Assembly (NCBI RefSeq): GCF_005405585.1
Contig: NZ_BJEQ01000012.1
Span: 62,001-126,000, forward strand
Source of the DNA: Agarivorans sp. Toyoura001
Lineage (GTDB): Bacteria; Pseudomonadota; Gammaproteobacteria; Enterobacterales; Celerinatantimonadaceae
DNA length: 64,000 nt
Direction of reading: 5' to 3'
Positions 9,037-18,466 of the stretch are shown here, one piece after another; positions within the stretch are counted from its first letter, which is position 1, and every line of letters starts with the position of its first letter. Below the pieces are notes generated by a model. The model was not told the origin of the DNA and ran no database searches. It saw only the letters and a list, made by a program, of their open reading frames with translations. The translations under genes and the position numbers were made by a program.

Positions 9037-10482
9037 TTATTGAGTAAGCTCTCTGGTGGTTGAACTAACCCGCACTACGCCATCATCAAAATCTACAAAG
9101 TGCTTAATGCTGGGTAGCGCATCCTCTTGATGATGAGTCACATACACTAAGTGACTCAGGGTATTTTTAGCCACTAATTCTAGAGCATTAATCACCGTGC
9201 TGCGATGCAAAAAGTCTAAGCCTTGGCAGGGTTCATCTAACAACAGCAAACTAGGCGCTTTTATCATCGCTCGTGCAATAATCAATAAACGCTGCTGACC
9301 ATAGGATAAAGATTTGAAATACTGTTTCTCTAGCGCTTGCATACCAAAAAGTTGCAGCCATAACCGGGCTTGAGCCAGCTCTAATTCGCTGGGCTGTTGA
9401 TAGATACCAATAGAGTCATAAAGCCCAGACAACACCACCTCTATGGCGCTACAGTTGACTCGGTATTGTAAATGCAGCGCAGCTGATACCATGCCAATAC
9501 GCTGCTTAACCTGCCAAATGCTCTCGCCAGAGCCACGCTGGTAACCCAAGACCTGAATGTGATTACTGTAACACTGTGGGTGGTCACCAAAGATCAGATT
9601 TAATAACGTGCTTTTACCACAGCCATTAGGTCCTCGTACCTGCCAATGCTGGCCTCGGCTTATTTGCCAGTCCAAACCACTAAAAATCGTCTCGCCAGCG
9701 TAACTCACACTCCCTTGAGTAATACAAAACAATGGTTCTGGAATATCTTGTTGCTGATGTTGCCGCAGCGCTTCCACTATTGCCATTGACTGCTTCGCGG
9801 CCAATCTCTCCAACATTTTCCGTTCTGGATGCTCCTGCCACTGCTCAATGGTGAGTTGTTGGCTTAAACCCTCCTCATCTAACACCGCTACATGGCTAAT
9901 CGCCGCTGGCAACTCTTCGTCTCGCGAGGTAATAATCACCAGTTGGCAGTACTTGGATAACACCTCTAGCAGCTGCAATAAGCGTTGCTGATGAGCAATA
10001 TCTAGCCCTGCAAAGGGTTCATCAAGGATCAATAACTGAGGATCGGTTAACAAGGCACGCGCTAGCATTAAGCGGCGAGTTTCACCGGTAGACAACATTC
10101 TAAAACCGCGTTCAAGCAAGTGGCTTAAGTCGCATTGCTCAAGCACTTCACTTATCTTTTGCGAATCGCTGCCGCTTATTGCTAATAGCTCGGCCACACT
10201 GTGGCCAGCATCACTTTCATCGCTAAAGTCGCTGTCATCTTCTGCCAATTCATTTTCTAGCAACGCTTGCTGTAGCTCTAAGGATACCAGCGCTACTCGC
10301 TCTGGTCGGCCTTGGCACTCGCCTCGCTTTGCGCTTAACTCACCATTTAACCAGGCACCAAACAAAGATTTACCACTGCCGCTATGGCCAAAAATAGCCC
10401 AATGCTGACCTACGGCTAATTCCCAATGCTTTATGTTTAACTGTCGCTCACCTACCACCAACAGTAAATCTTCAACAATCAT
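9037..10482 (-). CDS. modF: ModF-like duplicated ABC ATPase
   Basis: This 481-residue protein has two ABC ATPase domains and no membrane part. Walker A motifs are GHSGSGKS (about residue 33) and GPNGCGKS (about 280). Signatures are LSTGETRR and LSYGQQRLL, with Walker B LLILDEPFAG and LLLLDEPCQG. Length and organisation match ModF, an ATPase linked to molybdate handling in enterobacteria and once described as a photorepair protein. No molybdate permease genes are adjacent, so its role here is unproven. It may matter that the window contains a molybdoenzyme, TorA. Confidence 0.8.
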   Translation of the reverse strand: MIVEDLLLVVGERQLNIKHWELAVGQHWAIFGHSGSGKSLFGAWLNGELSAKRGECQGRPERVALVSLELQQALLENELAEDDSDFSDESDAGHSVAELLAISGSDSQKISEVLEQCDLSHLLERGFRMLSTGETRRLMLARALLTDPQLLILDEPFAGLDIAHQQRLLQLLEVLSKYCQLVIITSRDEELPAAISHVAVLDEEGLSQQLTIEQWQEHPERKMLERLAAKQSMAIVEALRQHQQQDIPEPLFCITQGSVSYAGETIFSGLDWQISRGQHWQVRGPNGCGKSTLLNLIFGDHPQCYSNHIQVLGYQRGSGESIWQVKQRIGMVSAALHLQYRVNCSAIEVVLSGLYDSIGIYQQPSELELAQARLWLQLFGMQALEKQYFKSLSYGQQRLLIIARAMIKAPSLLLLDEPCQGLDFLHRSTVINALELVAKNTLSHLVYVTHHQEDALPSIKHFVDFDDGVVRVSSTTRELTQ

Positions 10483-10666
10483 TTCGCCTGCCTATCCTAA
10501 AGTCTTACATTTAATCGTAACTATCTTCGCTTAGACTGAAGGATTAATACACCGTATTGGGTTAATCATTGAGCTGAACTAGACTAAATCTAACGGAGTT
10601 TGAATTATTTATCAGCTTACGCAGGTCTGATAAGACAGATAACATGCAACAGGAAGTGCCGACACT

Positions 10667-11794
10667 GTGACCGAACAATTAAACAACCAGTCTTCTAGCC
10701 CCTACGTATCGCCGGGCATGCCCGCGCTAGATATGAACGGTAAAACCACTTCTTTTTTTGAATTTTGGCCTACTTGGGCTGTTTATATTCCGGTTGTACT
10801 GCAATGGCTAGTATTAGGTTTACGCCACCGTTCGTTTACCCTTCCTTTGTTAGCCAACCCTAAACTGCCTCTGGCAGGTATGGTAGGAGTGGGCAAAAGT
10901 GAACTATTGGCCCAAGCCACCGGCCACTGCGATGCCGCGGTATTATCTTGGATGAAGGTCAACCGCACTGGCGCGCCAATAGAACATCAAGTAGAAGATT
11001 TACAGCAGCAAATGCAACAACGCGGGTTGGCATTTCCGCTGGTAGGTAAACCAGATATTGGCTGTCGTGGTGCAGGCGTAAAACTGCTGCATAACCAGCA
11101 GCAGCTGCGAGACTGTTTAGATAACTACCCGATTAATTCAGCGTTAATGCTGCAGAAATTGGCCACTTATGAAGCCGAAGCAGGGGTGTTTTTTGTTCGC
11201 CATCCCGATAAACCAGAGGGCGAAATCATTTCGCTGGCACTTAAATACACACCTTATGTAGTCGGTGACGGCAAATCCACCCTCAAGCAATTGATTCAAG
11301 CCGATCCCCGCGCCAGTGAGTTACAGCACTTATATTTAAGTCGTCATCAAGACAAGCTTGAACAGGTTATTGAAGAGGGCAGCCCCTATAAATTGGTGTT
11401 TGCTGCCAGCCATTGCCGCGGCGCTATTTTTAGAGATGCCAATGCCTTAATTACCCCAGAGCTAAACAACGCAGTTAATCAAATGATGGCTGATTTGCCG
11501 GAGTTTTATTACGGACGTATGGACATTAAATTTGCCGACATTGACCACCTACAGCAAGGAAAGAACCTAGAGATTGTTGAAATAAACAGTGCCAGCTCAG
11601 AGTCCTTACACATTTGGGATAGAAAAACCCCTTTTCTCGAGGCCATGCGCTCTTTGTTATTTCAATATAAAACGCTATTTGAACTTGGTGCAGCTAACCG
11701 CAAGCGCGGCTATCAACCACCCAAGTTTAAAGAGCTGCTAGTACGCTGGAAACACGAACGTGAGCTCACTGCCTGTTATCCAGAAACGGATTAA
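10667..11794 (+). CDS. ATP-grasp carboxylate-amine ligase-like protein
   Basis: This 375-residue protein starts with GTG at 10667. It has a hydrophobic stretch (about 38-53, WAVYIPVVLQWLVLG) and then an ATP-grasp fold: LVGKPDIGCRGAGV resembles the nucleotide-binding loop, and GRMDIKF followed by LEIVEINSASSE supplies the acidic/Asn metal ligands of the D-Ala-D-Ala ligase superfamily. It would join a carboxylate to an amine with ATP; substrates are unknown. It is ten bases upstream of the olsF-like gene, so a role in making or decorating an aminoacyl lipid is possible. The ribosome binding site is weak and distant. Confidence 0.75.
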   Translation: MTEQLNNQSSSPYVSPGMPALDMNGKTTSFFEFWPTWAVYIPVVLQWLVLGLRHRSFTLPLLANPKLPLAGMVGVGKSELLAQATGHCDAAVLSWMKVNRTGAPIEHQVEDLQQQMQQRGLAFPLVGKPDIGCRGAGVKLLHNQQQLRDCLDNYPINSALMLQKLATYEAEAGVFFVRHPDKPEGEIISLALKYTPYVVGDGKSTLKQLIQADPRASELQHLYLSRHQDKLEQVIEEGSPYKLVFAASHCRGAIFRDANALITPELNNAVNQMMADLPEFYYGRMDIKFADIDHLQQGKNLEIVEINSASSESLHIWDRKTPFLEAMRSLLFQYKTLFELGAANRKRGYQPPKFKELLVRWKHERELTACYPETD

Positions 11795-11804
11795 GGAGTA
11801 ATCC

Positions 11805-13586
11805 ATGCAGAATAAGAAAAATCCCTTTCGGCTCAGTATGCGCCCGCAGTGGCTAGCACGCATCATTGAAAAAGGCTTGGCACTAAGCCAACTAGCCAAG
11901 CACTACGATGAGCGCCCTCGTTTTGCAGATGATGGCAATACTGCCTTACATTTCTTACGTCACACCATGCGCTGTTTAGATTTTTCATTACTGGCCAACA
12001 ACCCAGAGGTACTAAAAGACATACCGCAACAAGGCCCGCTGTTAATTGTGGCTAATCACCCACTGGGTGGTTTAGAAGGCGTTGCCATGAGCGAGTTATT
12101 GTTGCAAGTACGCCCCGACTTAAAAGTACTCACTAATGAGTTACTGGCGAATATTCCTGAATTTGAAGACTTGTTTATTGGCGTAGATGTGCTGTCAGAA
12201 AAAGCCGCCAAGAAAAATGCCCGTGGGATTAGAGTGTCTTGCCAGCACCTTTCTAAAGGCGGCGCATTAATGATCTATCCTGCAGGCATGGTGTCGGCGA
12301 TTAATACTGAAAATGGCCAGATTGAAGACCGTGACTGGAACAATTTGGTGGGCCGTTTAGCAAAACGTTATAAAGCGCATGTATTGCCCTGTTTTGTAAG
12401 TGGCCGTAATTCTAAGTTATTTTATTTAGCGGGTTTAATACATCGCCGCCTGCGTACCGCGATGCTACCACGTGAGTTGATAAACAAACGCGGCCGTGAA
12501 TTTACCATGCAAATTGGCGAGTTAATAAAACCCAAAGATTACCAAGACTTAAGTGATCAACAAGCGGTCACAGACTACCTTCGCGTAGCCACCGACTTGC
12601 TGAGTTTACCGCTCAACCCTCAAGCTAAAGTCCTCCCTAAACATCCTCCGCTGCACTTAGTGGAATGTTTACCCAATGGCCGACAAAACTTACGCGACCA
12701 GCTAGACACATTAGAAGATTGTGCATTGGTGACTCATCGTAATTTTACCGTTTACTGTGCCCCCTACCAACGGCTTGGCCCAATTATGGACGAGATAGCC
12801 TTAGCGCGAGAGGTCACCTTTAGAGCCGCTGGCGAAGGTACCGGTAAAAATCTAGATAGTGACCAGTTCGATCCTCACTATCTACATTTATTTGTGTGGG
12901 ATAACGACACTCACTGCTTGGTGGGAGGATACCGACTCGGTCACGCCAACGAAGTGGTAGAAAAACATGGTATTAACGCCTTGTACAGCCGTTCGCTTTA
13001 CGACTTTGATCAAAACTATTTAAAACGGATGGGTGATTGCTTAGAAATGGGCCGCTCGTTTGTTGTACCTAAATATCAGCGTCATCCTCGAGCACTGGAT
13101 TTGTTATGGCAAGGCATTGGCCATTACGTGGCTAAAAATCCGCAATACCACACCTTGTTTGGCTGTGTGAGCATATCTCAAGAGCACTCCGAGCTCGCTC
13201 AAGCCTTTATTTCAGACTCAATGATCTCTGCATTTCGTGCCGAACAACGGTATTTAAATGACGTAAAACCCATTGTGCCCCTTAAGGTAAAAGGCAAAGT
13301 GTGGACCAGCAAAGTCCTAGCGTCGTTAAGTAACATAGCCATATTAAACAAGCTGGTCGGCCAATGTGAACCGGGGAAATCGATCCCCATTTTACTTCGC
13401 CATTATTTGGCTCTAAATGGCCGCTTTGTCTGTTTCTCAGTGAATAACAGCTTTAACCAATCTTTAGACGGTTTGATTATTGTTGATCTAAGAAAAACCC
13501 CTGAGAAATATTTACGCCGTTACCTCGGTCAAACTGGTAGCAAGATATTTTTAAGTAAATGGAGAAAAAATGAAGCAGCTGCGTGA
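11805..13586 (+). CDS. olsF: bifunctional acyltransferase, ornithine-lipid synthase OlsF type
   Basis: This 593-residue protein has an N-terminal PlsC-like acyltransferase domain (about 60-260, with VANHPLGGLEG in place of the NHxxxxD box). Its C-terminal half is a GNAT-like N-acyltransferase (about 290-590, with AREVTFRAAGEGTG, VGGYRLG and LEMGRSFV). This order is that of OlsF, where the C-terminal part N-acylates ornithine and the N-terminal part adds the second acyl chain. It acts at the inner membrane. AAGGAG precedes the ATG at 11805. It overlaps the following DinB-fold gene by 17 bases. Ornithine as substrate is inferred from the family. Confidence 0.82.
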   Translation: MQNKKNPFRLSMRPQWLARIIEKGLALSQLAKHYDERPRFADDGNTALHFLRHTMRCLDFSLLANNPEVLKDIPQQGPLLIVANHPLGGLEGVAMSELLLQVRPDLKVLTNELLANIPEFEDLFIGVDVLSEKAAKKNARGIRVSCQHLSKGGALMIYPAGMVSAINTENGQIEDRDWNNLVGRLAKRYKAHVLPCFVSGRNSKLFYLAGLIHRRLRTAMLPRELINKRGREFTMQIGELIKPKDYQDLSDQQAVTDYLRVATDLLSLPLNPQAKVLPKHPPLHLVECLPNGRQNLRDQLDTLEDCALVTHRNFTVYCAPYQRLGPIMDEIALAREVTFRAAGEGTGKNLDSDQFDPHYLHLFVWDNDTHCLVGGYRLGHANEVVEKHGINALYSRSLYDFDQNYLKRMGDCLEMGRSFVVPKYQRHPRALDLLWQGIGHYVAKNPQYHTLFGCVSISQEHSELAQAFISDSMISAFRAEQRYLNDVKPIVPLKVKGKVWTSKVLASLSNIAILNKLVGQCEPGKSIPILLRHYLALNGRFVCFSVNNSFNQSLDGLIIVDLRKTPEKYLRRYLGQTGSKIFLSKWRKNEAAA

Positions 13587-14082
13587 GGCTACCGTGGACG
13601 CACTTCAACAAGTGCAGCAACTAGTAGAAGCGAGTGAAGGAACACTCTATAACCAGCCTTCCATGCATAGTGAGTCGGGCATTGGTCGCCATGTACGACA
13701 TATACTGGACCATTTTTTAGCGCTACAACAGGGTCTTGATAAAGGCAGTATTGATTACAATACTCGCCATCGAGATAGTGATATTGAAAATAACCCTAGC
13801 CTTGCGCTGCAGTTAATTCAGCAGCTATCGAACTGGTTTTTGCATCCACAATCGGCAATTGATGAGCAGGCGATTAAAGTGGAATCAGAGATTTCGCTAA
13901 AGCAGCAACAAAGTATGCAGTTTGATAGCAGCCTAAGTCGCGAGCTTTGTTATCTCATCAATCATACTGTGCACCATGTGGCTTACGCCAAGTTAGTCGC
14001 CAAAGAGCTTGGTCTATTGGTAGACGAAAACATGGGCATTGCCCCTAGCACTGCCAGTTACTTGCGCCAACAGGGTTCTTAA
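13570..14082 (+). CDS. DinB-fold protein
   Basis: This 170-residue soluble protein has the histidine pattern of the DinB/YfiT four-helix metalloenzyme fold: HVRHILDH at about 33-40 and NHTVHH at about 128-133. Such proteins bind a divalent metal and some are thiol-dependent transferases. The reaction here is unknown. GGAGAAAAA precedes the start, which lies inside the end of olsF, and the NRDE gene begins on the base after its stop. This strict packing argues for one transcript. Confidence 0.8.
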   Translation: MKQLREATVDALQQVQQLVEASEGTLYNQPSMHSESGIGRHVRHILDHFLALQQGLDKGSIDYNTRHRDSDIENNPSLALQLIQQLSNWFLHPQSAIDEQAIKVESEISLKQQQSMQFDSSLSRELCYLINHTVHHVAYAKLVAKELGLLVDENMGIAPSTASYLRQQGS

Positions 14083-14874
14083 ATGTGTACGCTTAGCGTG
14101 TTGCGCCTTAATGAGCGCACCCTTGTCACCATGAATCGCGATGAAGCTCGCTTGCGCCATGAAGCAGGTTTAAAACAACAAGCTTCAGCGCTGACCGAAA
14201 CCATCTATCCGGTAGACGGCCAAGCAGGGGGAACGTGGTTTGGCATTAATAACCATGGTGTGGTGCTAGCCTTACTCAATCGCTACCAAGATCCACAACA
14301 TAGCCCTGCGCCTACCCGTGGGCAAATCATCCCTCAGGCCTTATTACTTGGCGCGCCAAGCAAAGTAAGTGAACATTTAGCAGAGCAATGCTATCAGGGC
14401 TATAACCCTTTTGATCTAGTGTTAGTGGCCAATAACACGAGTGAGCATTTCACCTGGAATGGTCAGCTGCTCAGTCGAACTCATATCAAACAAGCAGCCT
14501 TTCAGTTAAGTTCGTCTGCCCTCAATACCGAGCAAGTATTGGCAATTCGTAAACAACGCTTTGAACAATGGCTACACAGTACCCAAACCCGCAGCGCCGG
14601 CGCCGTGCTGCAAGATATTCACCTACAACAATGTCGGGATAATCGCGATCACTCAGTATTAATGGATCGCGAAGATGCCCACAGTAAAAGTATTTGTCAG
14701 GTAGTACTTAGCTCACACACCTGCGAGCTTAATTACTACCCCGAGGCGAGCTTACAGATATGGCGAGAGCAGCTTCACCAAGCCAACGCTAAGCCACTCG
14801 TTACAACGCTAGATAAACAACACCATCAATATTCACTGCTTAACCGCATATTCAGCGAAGAGGTATCATCATGA
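14083..14874 (+). CDS. NRDE/TANGO2 family protein
   Basis: This 263-residue protein begins MCTLSV and carries TMNRDEAR at residues 16-23, the signature of the NRDE (TANGO2) family. The N-terminal Cys2 is conserved and recalls N-terminal nucleophile hydrolases. GGTWFGIN and ALLNRY are further family marks. In eukaryotes TANGO2 has been connected with membrane traffic and haem or lipid handling; bacterial function is open. It starts immediately after the DinB-fold stop and its stop overlaps the YHS gene by four bases. Confidence 0.85.
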   Translation: MCTLSVLRLNERTLVTMNRDEARLRHEAGLKQQASALTETIYPVDGQAGGTWFGINNHGVVLALLNRYQDPQHSPAPTRGQIIPQALLLGAPSKVSEHLAEQCYQGYNPFDLVLVANNTSEHFTWNGQLLSRTHIKQAAFQLSSSALNTEQVLAIRKQRFEQWLHSTQTRSAGAVLQDIHLQQCRDNRDHSVLMDREDAHSKSICQVVLSSHTCELNYYPEASLQIWREQLHQANAKPLVTTLDKQHHQYSLLNRIFSEEVSS

Positions 14875-15302
14875 GAAAACTGCTATTAGCGCTTTTGTTT
14901 GTTTCTGGTTACAGTTTTGCCGCCGCCCCCATTTACACTCCTTGGTTTAATAACCTAGCGATAAAGGGTTACGACAGTGTGGCCTACTTCACCGAAAACA
15001 AACCAGTAGAAGGTAAAGAAAGCTTTGAATATGAATGGCAAGGGGCGACTTGGCGCTTTAGCAGCGCCGACAACTTAGCTAAGTTTAGCGCCGAGCCTGA
15101 AAAATATGCTCCGCAATATGGAGGTTATTGCGCCTACGCAGTGGCCAAAGGTAAGACAGCCAGCATTGAACCAGAGCAATTCACCGTGCTAGACGGCAAG
15201 CTTTACCTCAATTACAACGCGAGTGTGCAAGAAAAATGGCTAGCCAAACGCGATGACTATATCCAAAGCGCCGAAAACAACTGGCCAAGCGTTATAGAAT
15301 GA
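14871..15302 (+). CDS. exported YHS-domain protein
   Basis: This 143-residue protein has a signal peptide (residues 1-19, cleavage after SFAAA). A YHS domain follows, recognisable by AIKGYDSVAYF, then TWRFSSADNLAKFSAEPEKY and PQYGGYCAYAVAKG. YHS domains are thought to bind metals. Such periplasmic versions are common in marine gammaproteobacteria but have no known reaction. Start and stop codons overlap with both neighbours by four bases. Confidence 0.85.
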   Translation: MRKLLLALLFVSGYSFAAAPIYTPWFNNLAIKGYDSVAYFTENKPVEGKESFEYEWQGATWRFSSADNLAKFSAEPEKYAPQYGGYCAYAVAKGKTASIEPEQFTVLDGKLYLNYNASVQEKWLAKRDDYIQSAENNWPSVIE

Positions 15303-15697
15303 TTGAACGCTACCGCCAGCTAGTTAACCAGCTAAGTCCTTGGCAAATAGCGCTGTTAGCCGCCTTGGTATACGGCGCTTGGGCCGCTTTTGTTAATAGC
15401 GAACATGGCAATGGCGTGGCGATTAAAGCCGGTTTAGTGCAAGGCAGTTATGCTTTCGTTTCTACTTGGCTAATAAGCTTTATTGCTAAATGGATGTTAC
15501 TGCGGTGGGGCTTTAGTCAAACGGTGCGCTGGTCTGCCATGTCGGTAAGTTGGTTGGTTATGTTGGCCATTCCGGTGGTATTGCATACTTGGCAAAATAC
15601 ACCCGACTTAGTCGAGGCTATTTTACCTGGGCTAGCGATTGGCAGTTTGTATTTATGGAGTTATTGCCAGCAATTACAAGCACCGAAGCCCGAGTGA
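15299..15697 (+). CDS. small integral membrane protein
   Basis: This 132-residue protein has about four hydrophobic helices (about 17-32, 48-68, 78-98 and 108-125) and short charged loops. I do not recognise a named family. It is the last gene of the run that starts at 10667; its start overlaps the YHS gene stop. Its TGA stop directly abuts the stop of the convergent gene at 15698. Confidence 0.75.
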   Translation: MIERYRQLVNQLSPWQIALLAALVYGAWAAFVNSEHGNGVAIKAGLVQGSYAFVSTWLISFIAKWMLLRWGFSQTVRWSAMSVSWLVMLAIPVVLHTWQNTPDLVEAILPGLAIGSLYLWSYCQQLQAPKPE

Positions 15698-16204
15698 TTA
15701 TTGCTCGTGTTGGGATTTTTTAGCCCCATGTTCTGGCGGCGGGATGACCGGGTTTAAATACGCAAAATCTATTTTGTCTTGCTCTTCTTTGGCTCTGCGG
15801 CGCTGCTGCTGATAGGCCTGTAAACGCTTAACTTTATGAGATTGAGGGTTGGTCCATGCCACATACAGCAGCAAACCCAAACTCAGCATACTGGCGGTAC
15901 TCAACAAAGCAGCAAAGGCTGACTCCACTAAGCTGGTAGCAAAAATCATATTGAGAATGTGTACCACCGCTACGCCGGTCAACATCAAGCGACCATGAAA
16001 ACTATTATGCAACAAGGAATACGCAGCGATGAGGCTTAAAAACAGCAATACTAAGGCGAATTCAAAACGTAGCGGAAATATCCAAATCCGTTGCAGCAGC
16101 AAATTATCGGCATAAGCGTCACTAAAAGCCGTCGCCAAAAATGCCAGTAAAGCACAGATGACATAAGCCGTAATGGCTAATTTTAAAAATTTGGTATGAC
16201 TCAT
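15698..16204 (-). CDS. hypothetical membrane protein
   Basis: This 168-residue protein has four predicted membrane helices (about 8-28, 42-62, 72-95 and 100-120). A basic cytoplasmic tail ends in HGAKKSQHEQ, with KRLQAYQQQRRRAKEEQDK before it. No family is recognised. It converges end to end with the upstream operon without a spacer, so neither gene has room for its own terminator. Confidence 0.7.
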   Translation of the reverse strand: MSHTKFLKLAITAYVICALLAFLATAFSDAYADNLLLQRIWIFPLRFEFALVLLFLSLIAAYSLLHNSFHGRLMLTGVAVVHILNMIFATSLVESAFAALLSTASMLSLGLLLYVAWTNPQSHKVKRLQAYQQQRRRAKEEQDKIDFAYLNPVIPPPEHGAKKSQHEQ

Positions 16205-16308
16205 ACGCAGGCACTCACTCCTAGTCAGCCAATATTTATAGTATAAAACATATACGCCTATTAACTGATAAACAAGCTACTAAGTGGCTAGCCTGCGTAA
16301 TAAGCCCG

Positions 16309-16455
16309 TTACTCTTGGCTTTCCATACCCAAGAAAAGCATCAGCTCTGCCGCCAGGGCCGCAGAACTAAGTGCTAAACCAGTCACAATAAAAATGCCGA
16401 TGTATTTGCTTAACACTATACTTAACGCGAGAACCCGTAATAAACGTTCGTTCAT
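16309..16455 (-). CDS. 48-residue single-span membrane protein
   Basis: A short frame starts at ATG 16455 and stops at 16309. It encodes a basic N-terminus (MNERLLRVLALS), one hydrophobic segment of about 20 residues (YIGIFIVTGLALSSAALAA) and a short acidic end. The strong ribosome binding site AAGGAGAGGA lies just before the start. It sits alone between two minus-strand genes. No known small protein was recognised; the strong site and helix make it a likely real gene. Confidence 0.6.
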   Translation of the reverse strand: MNERLLRVLALSIVLSKYIGIFIVTGLALSSAALAAELMLFLGMESQE

Positions 16456-16632
16456 CTTCCTCTCCTTGCAACACGCTATAGTGACCCATTGTTGTAAAAT
16501 TGTTCGCTAATAGATGCGACCAAGCTCACCGCTTTACTCATGAATAATCAGATCAGCTAAGACCATGATCAGTAACAACAAGTATCAAGATAGAAGAAGT
16601 AATTGTAGGAATTTTGAACTGAAACAGAGTCG

Positions 16633-18459
16633 CTATACGTCGAGATCAAGTACCGCTCTATTGCGCCCTTGGTGCTTGGCTTTATACAAACATGTATCGG
16701 CCATTTCCAGTAAGTTGGTTGGGTCCAGCACATCATCTGGCTCCACCAATATACCGCCAAGGCTAATGGTTAATACTTCAGAAATCTGCGAGCCTTGGTG
16801 CTCAATATTTTGCGCCGATACCTCTTGTACTATCCGCTCTGCCATTTGCGGCAAATCTTGCTGATTAACATCGGAGAGCAATATCGCAAACTCTTCCCCA
16901 CCGACTCGCGCCACACAATCTTCACTGCGTTTAACTACGGAAGATAGCGCTTTAGCTACCAGCTTTAAGGCCTCATCACCTTGCAGGTGACCATAGCGGT
17001 CGTTATAGGCTTTAAAGTAATCAATATCGGCCATCATTACTGCAATTTGCGAGCGATGACGCCTAGCACTAGCAATAGCGCGGTTTAATTCCCGTTTAAA
17101 CGGTCGGCGATTCACCAAGCCTGTGAGTTCGTCGGTTTCTGCTAATACTTGCAAGCGCTCATTCACTTGCAGTAACTCATTTTGTAGTCGTGCCATGGCT
17201 AAGGCATTTTTCTCTTGAATTAACAAACCGCTAATTGCCGCGGCAAACTGCCCAAGTAGCGCAATTTGGTGCTCGTCCCACAGCGCGCAGTAGCTCAAAC
17301 TGACACAATTAAGCAGGCCAAAGGCTTTGTTGCCATCACTTAACGGAAAACCGGCAAACGACTTAATACCATGCTGTTTAAGCAGCTTATATTCTTCTTT
17401 AGCTTGGCGCTTAATCTTCTCTACATCGTTCACAACAATCGGCGCAACATTCACTAAACGCCGCTTAAGTTCACTTAATTGGCTTAGATCTATCGGCTCT
17501 ATAGGCGCTAAATGACCGGGCACACTCCATACGTCTCGGTAAATAGCCTGCTGGCGTTCAAACTCTAATATCACCACTCGCTCCACTGAGAACAAACTGC
17601 CAATCGCCGACGTTGCGCGCTGCAGTAGAGCTTTAGAATTTCTTGGGGTTTGATTAAGAAATGATAGCGATATCTCAGACAGCAACTGGTTGGCTTCGGT
17701 TTGCCAATTTAACAGTGCGGTACGTTGTTCTACAGTTTCTTCTAGTATCTGACGGTGCTGATGAAGCTGTTGCTCGGCTTCTAGCCGGGCATCTAAACCA
17801 CGTTGCAAACGTTGCTGCAATTGCTGCATTGAGCTGGCCACTAAACCAATCTCATCATTACGCTGAATCAGCTTGCTAGGCAACTGTACTATTTGTTGCT
17901 CTTCGGTAAATATTTGATCGGCTGCCTCAGCCAAGCGGCGTAAGTCGCCAGTCACTAAGCGCCCAAGCAAAAGCAATATAATCAGGCTCATCAAAAAGGT
18001 TTTTAAGCCGTTAGTTAACAGTATCACCAAGGCTTGTTCGGCGATGTCTTGCTTTATTAACGACAAGTCTAAACCAACGGTTAATTGGCCAATATCTCGT
18101 TCACGGTAACTAAGCATATAAACGTAGAATTTTTGGTTTAAATTGGCATCTCCAATACCCAAACTAATGCCATCGCCAGAGCTAAGGTTAACCGTGGCAA
18201 CATATTGCTGCTGTACAAACCCCTGCAGTAGCTCATCTAATAGCTGATAGTCTACATCCCAAATAGCCCGTTCTATGGCCGCCATATTGGCTTGATTGTA
18301 TTCATCAACCCAGCGCTCTGCATTTTTCACCGCACCAGAAAAATTGAATGCAAGTTGCACTGCCACCGAGACCAGCGCAAATAGGGTGCTGGCACCCACA
18401 ATTAAAATGAGTAATCTTTTGGCAATGGGAGTGTGTAGCTTGAAAGAACCTTTCACCAT
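16633..18459 (-). CDS. membrane diguanylate cyclase (periplasmic sensor-GAF-GGDEF)
   Basis: The chosen start is ATG 18459, because GAGGTG lies seven bases before it; an in-frame TTG at 18477 lacks this. The 608-residue product has membrane segments at about 14-36 and 150-172 around a short periplasmic domain. A HAMP-like/coiled-coil linker, a GAF domain (about 265-410) and a C-terminal GGDEF domain follow. The active site reads GGEEF and an RSED inhibitory site lies five residues earlier, so it should make cyclic di-GMP and be product-inhibited. It begins seven bases after the stop of a periplasmic binding-protein gene, its probable sensory partner. Confidence 0.9.
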   Translation of the reverse strand: MVKGSFKLHTPIAKRLLILIVGASTLFALVSVAVQLAFNFSGAVKNAERWVDEYNQANMAAIERAIWDVDYQLLDELLQGFVQQQYVATVNLSSGDGISLGIGDANLNQKFYVYMLSYRERDIGQLTVGLDLSLIKQDIAEQALVILLTNGLKTFLMSLIILLLLGRLVTGDLRRLAEAADQIFTEEQQIVQLPSKLIQRNDEIGLVASSMQQLQQRLQRGLDARLEAEQQLHQHRQILEETVEQRTALLNWQTEANQLLSEISLSFLNQTPRNSKALLQRATSAIGSLFSVERVVILEFERQQAIYRDVWSVPGHLAPIEPIDLSQLSELKRRLVNVAPIVVNDVEKIKRQAKEEYKLLKQHGIKSFAGFPLSDGNKAFGLLNCVSLSYCALWDEHQIALLGQFAAAISGLLIQEKNALAMARLQNELLQVNERLQVLAETDELTGLVNRRPFKRELNRAIASARRHRSQIAVMMADIDYFKAYNDRYGHLQGDEALKLVAKALSSVVKRSEDCVARVGGEEFAILLSDVNQQDLPQMAERIVQEVSAQNIEHQGSQISEVLTISLGGILVEPDDVLDPTNLLEMADTCLYKAKHQGRNRAVLDLDV

Positions 18460-18466
18460 AGTCACC

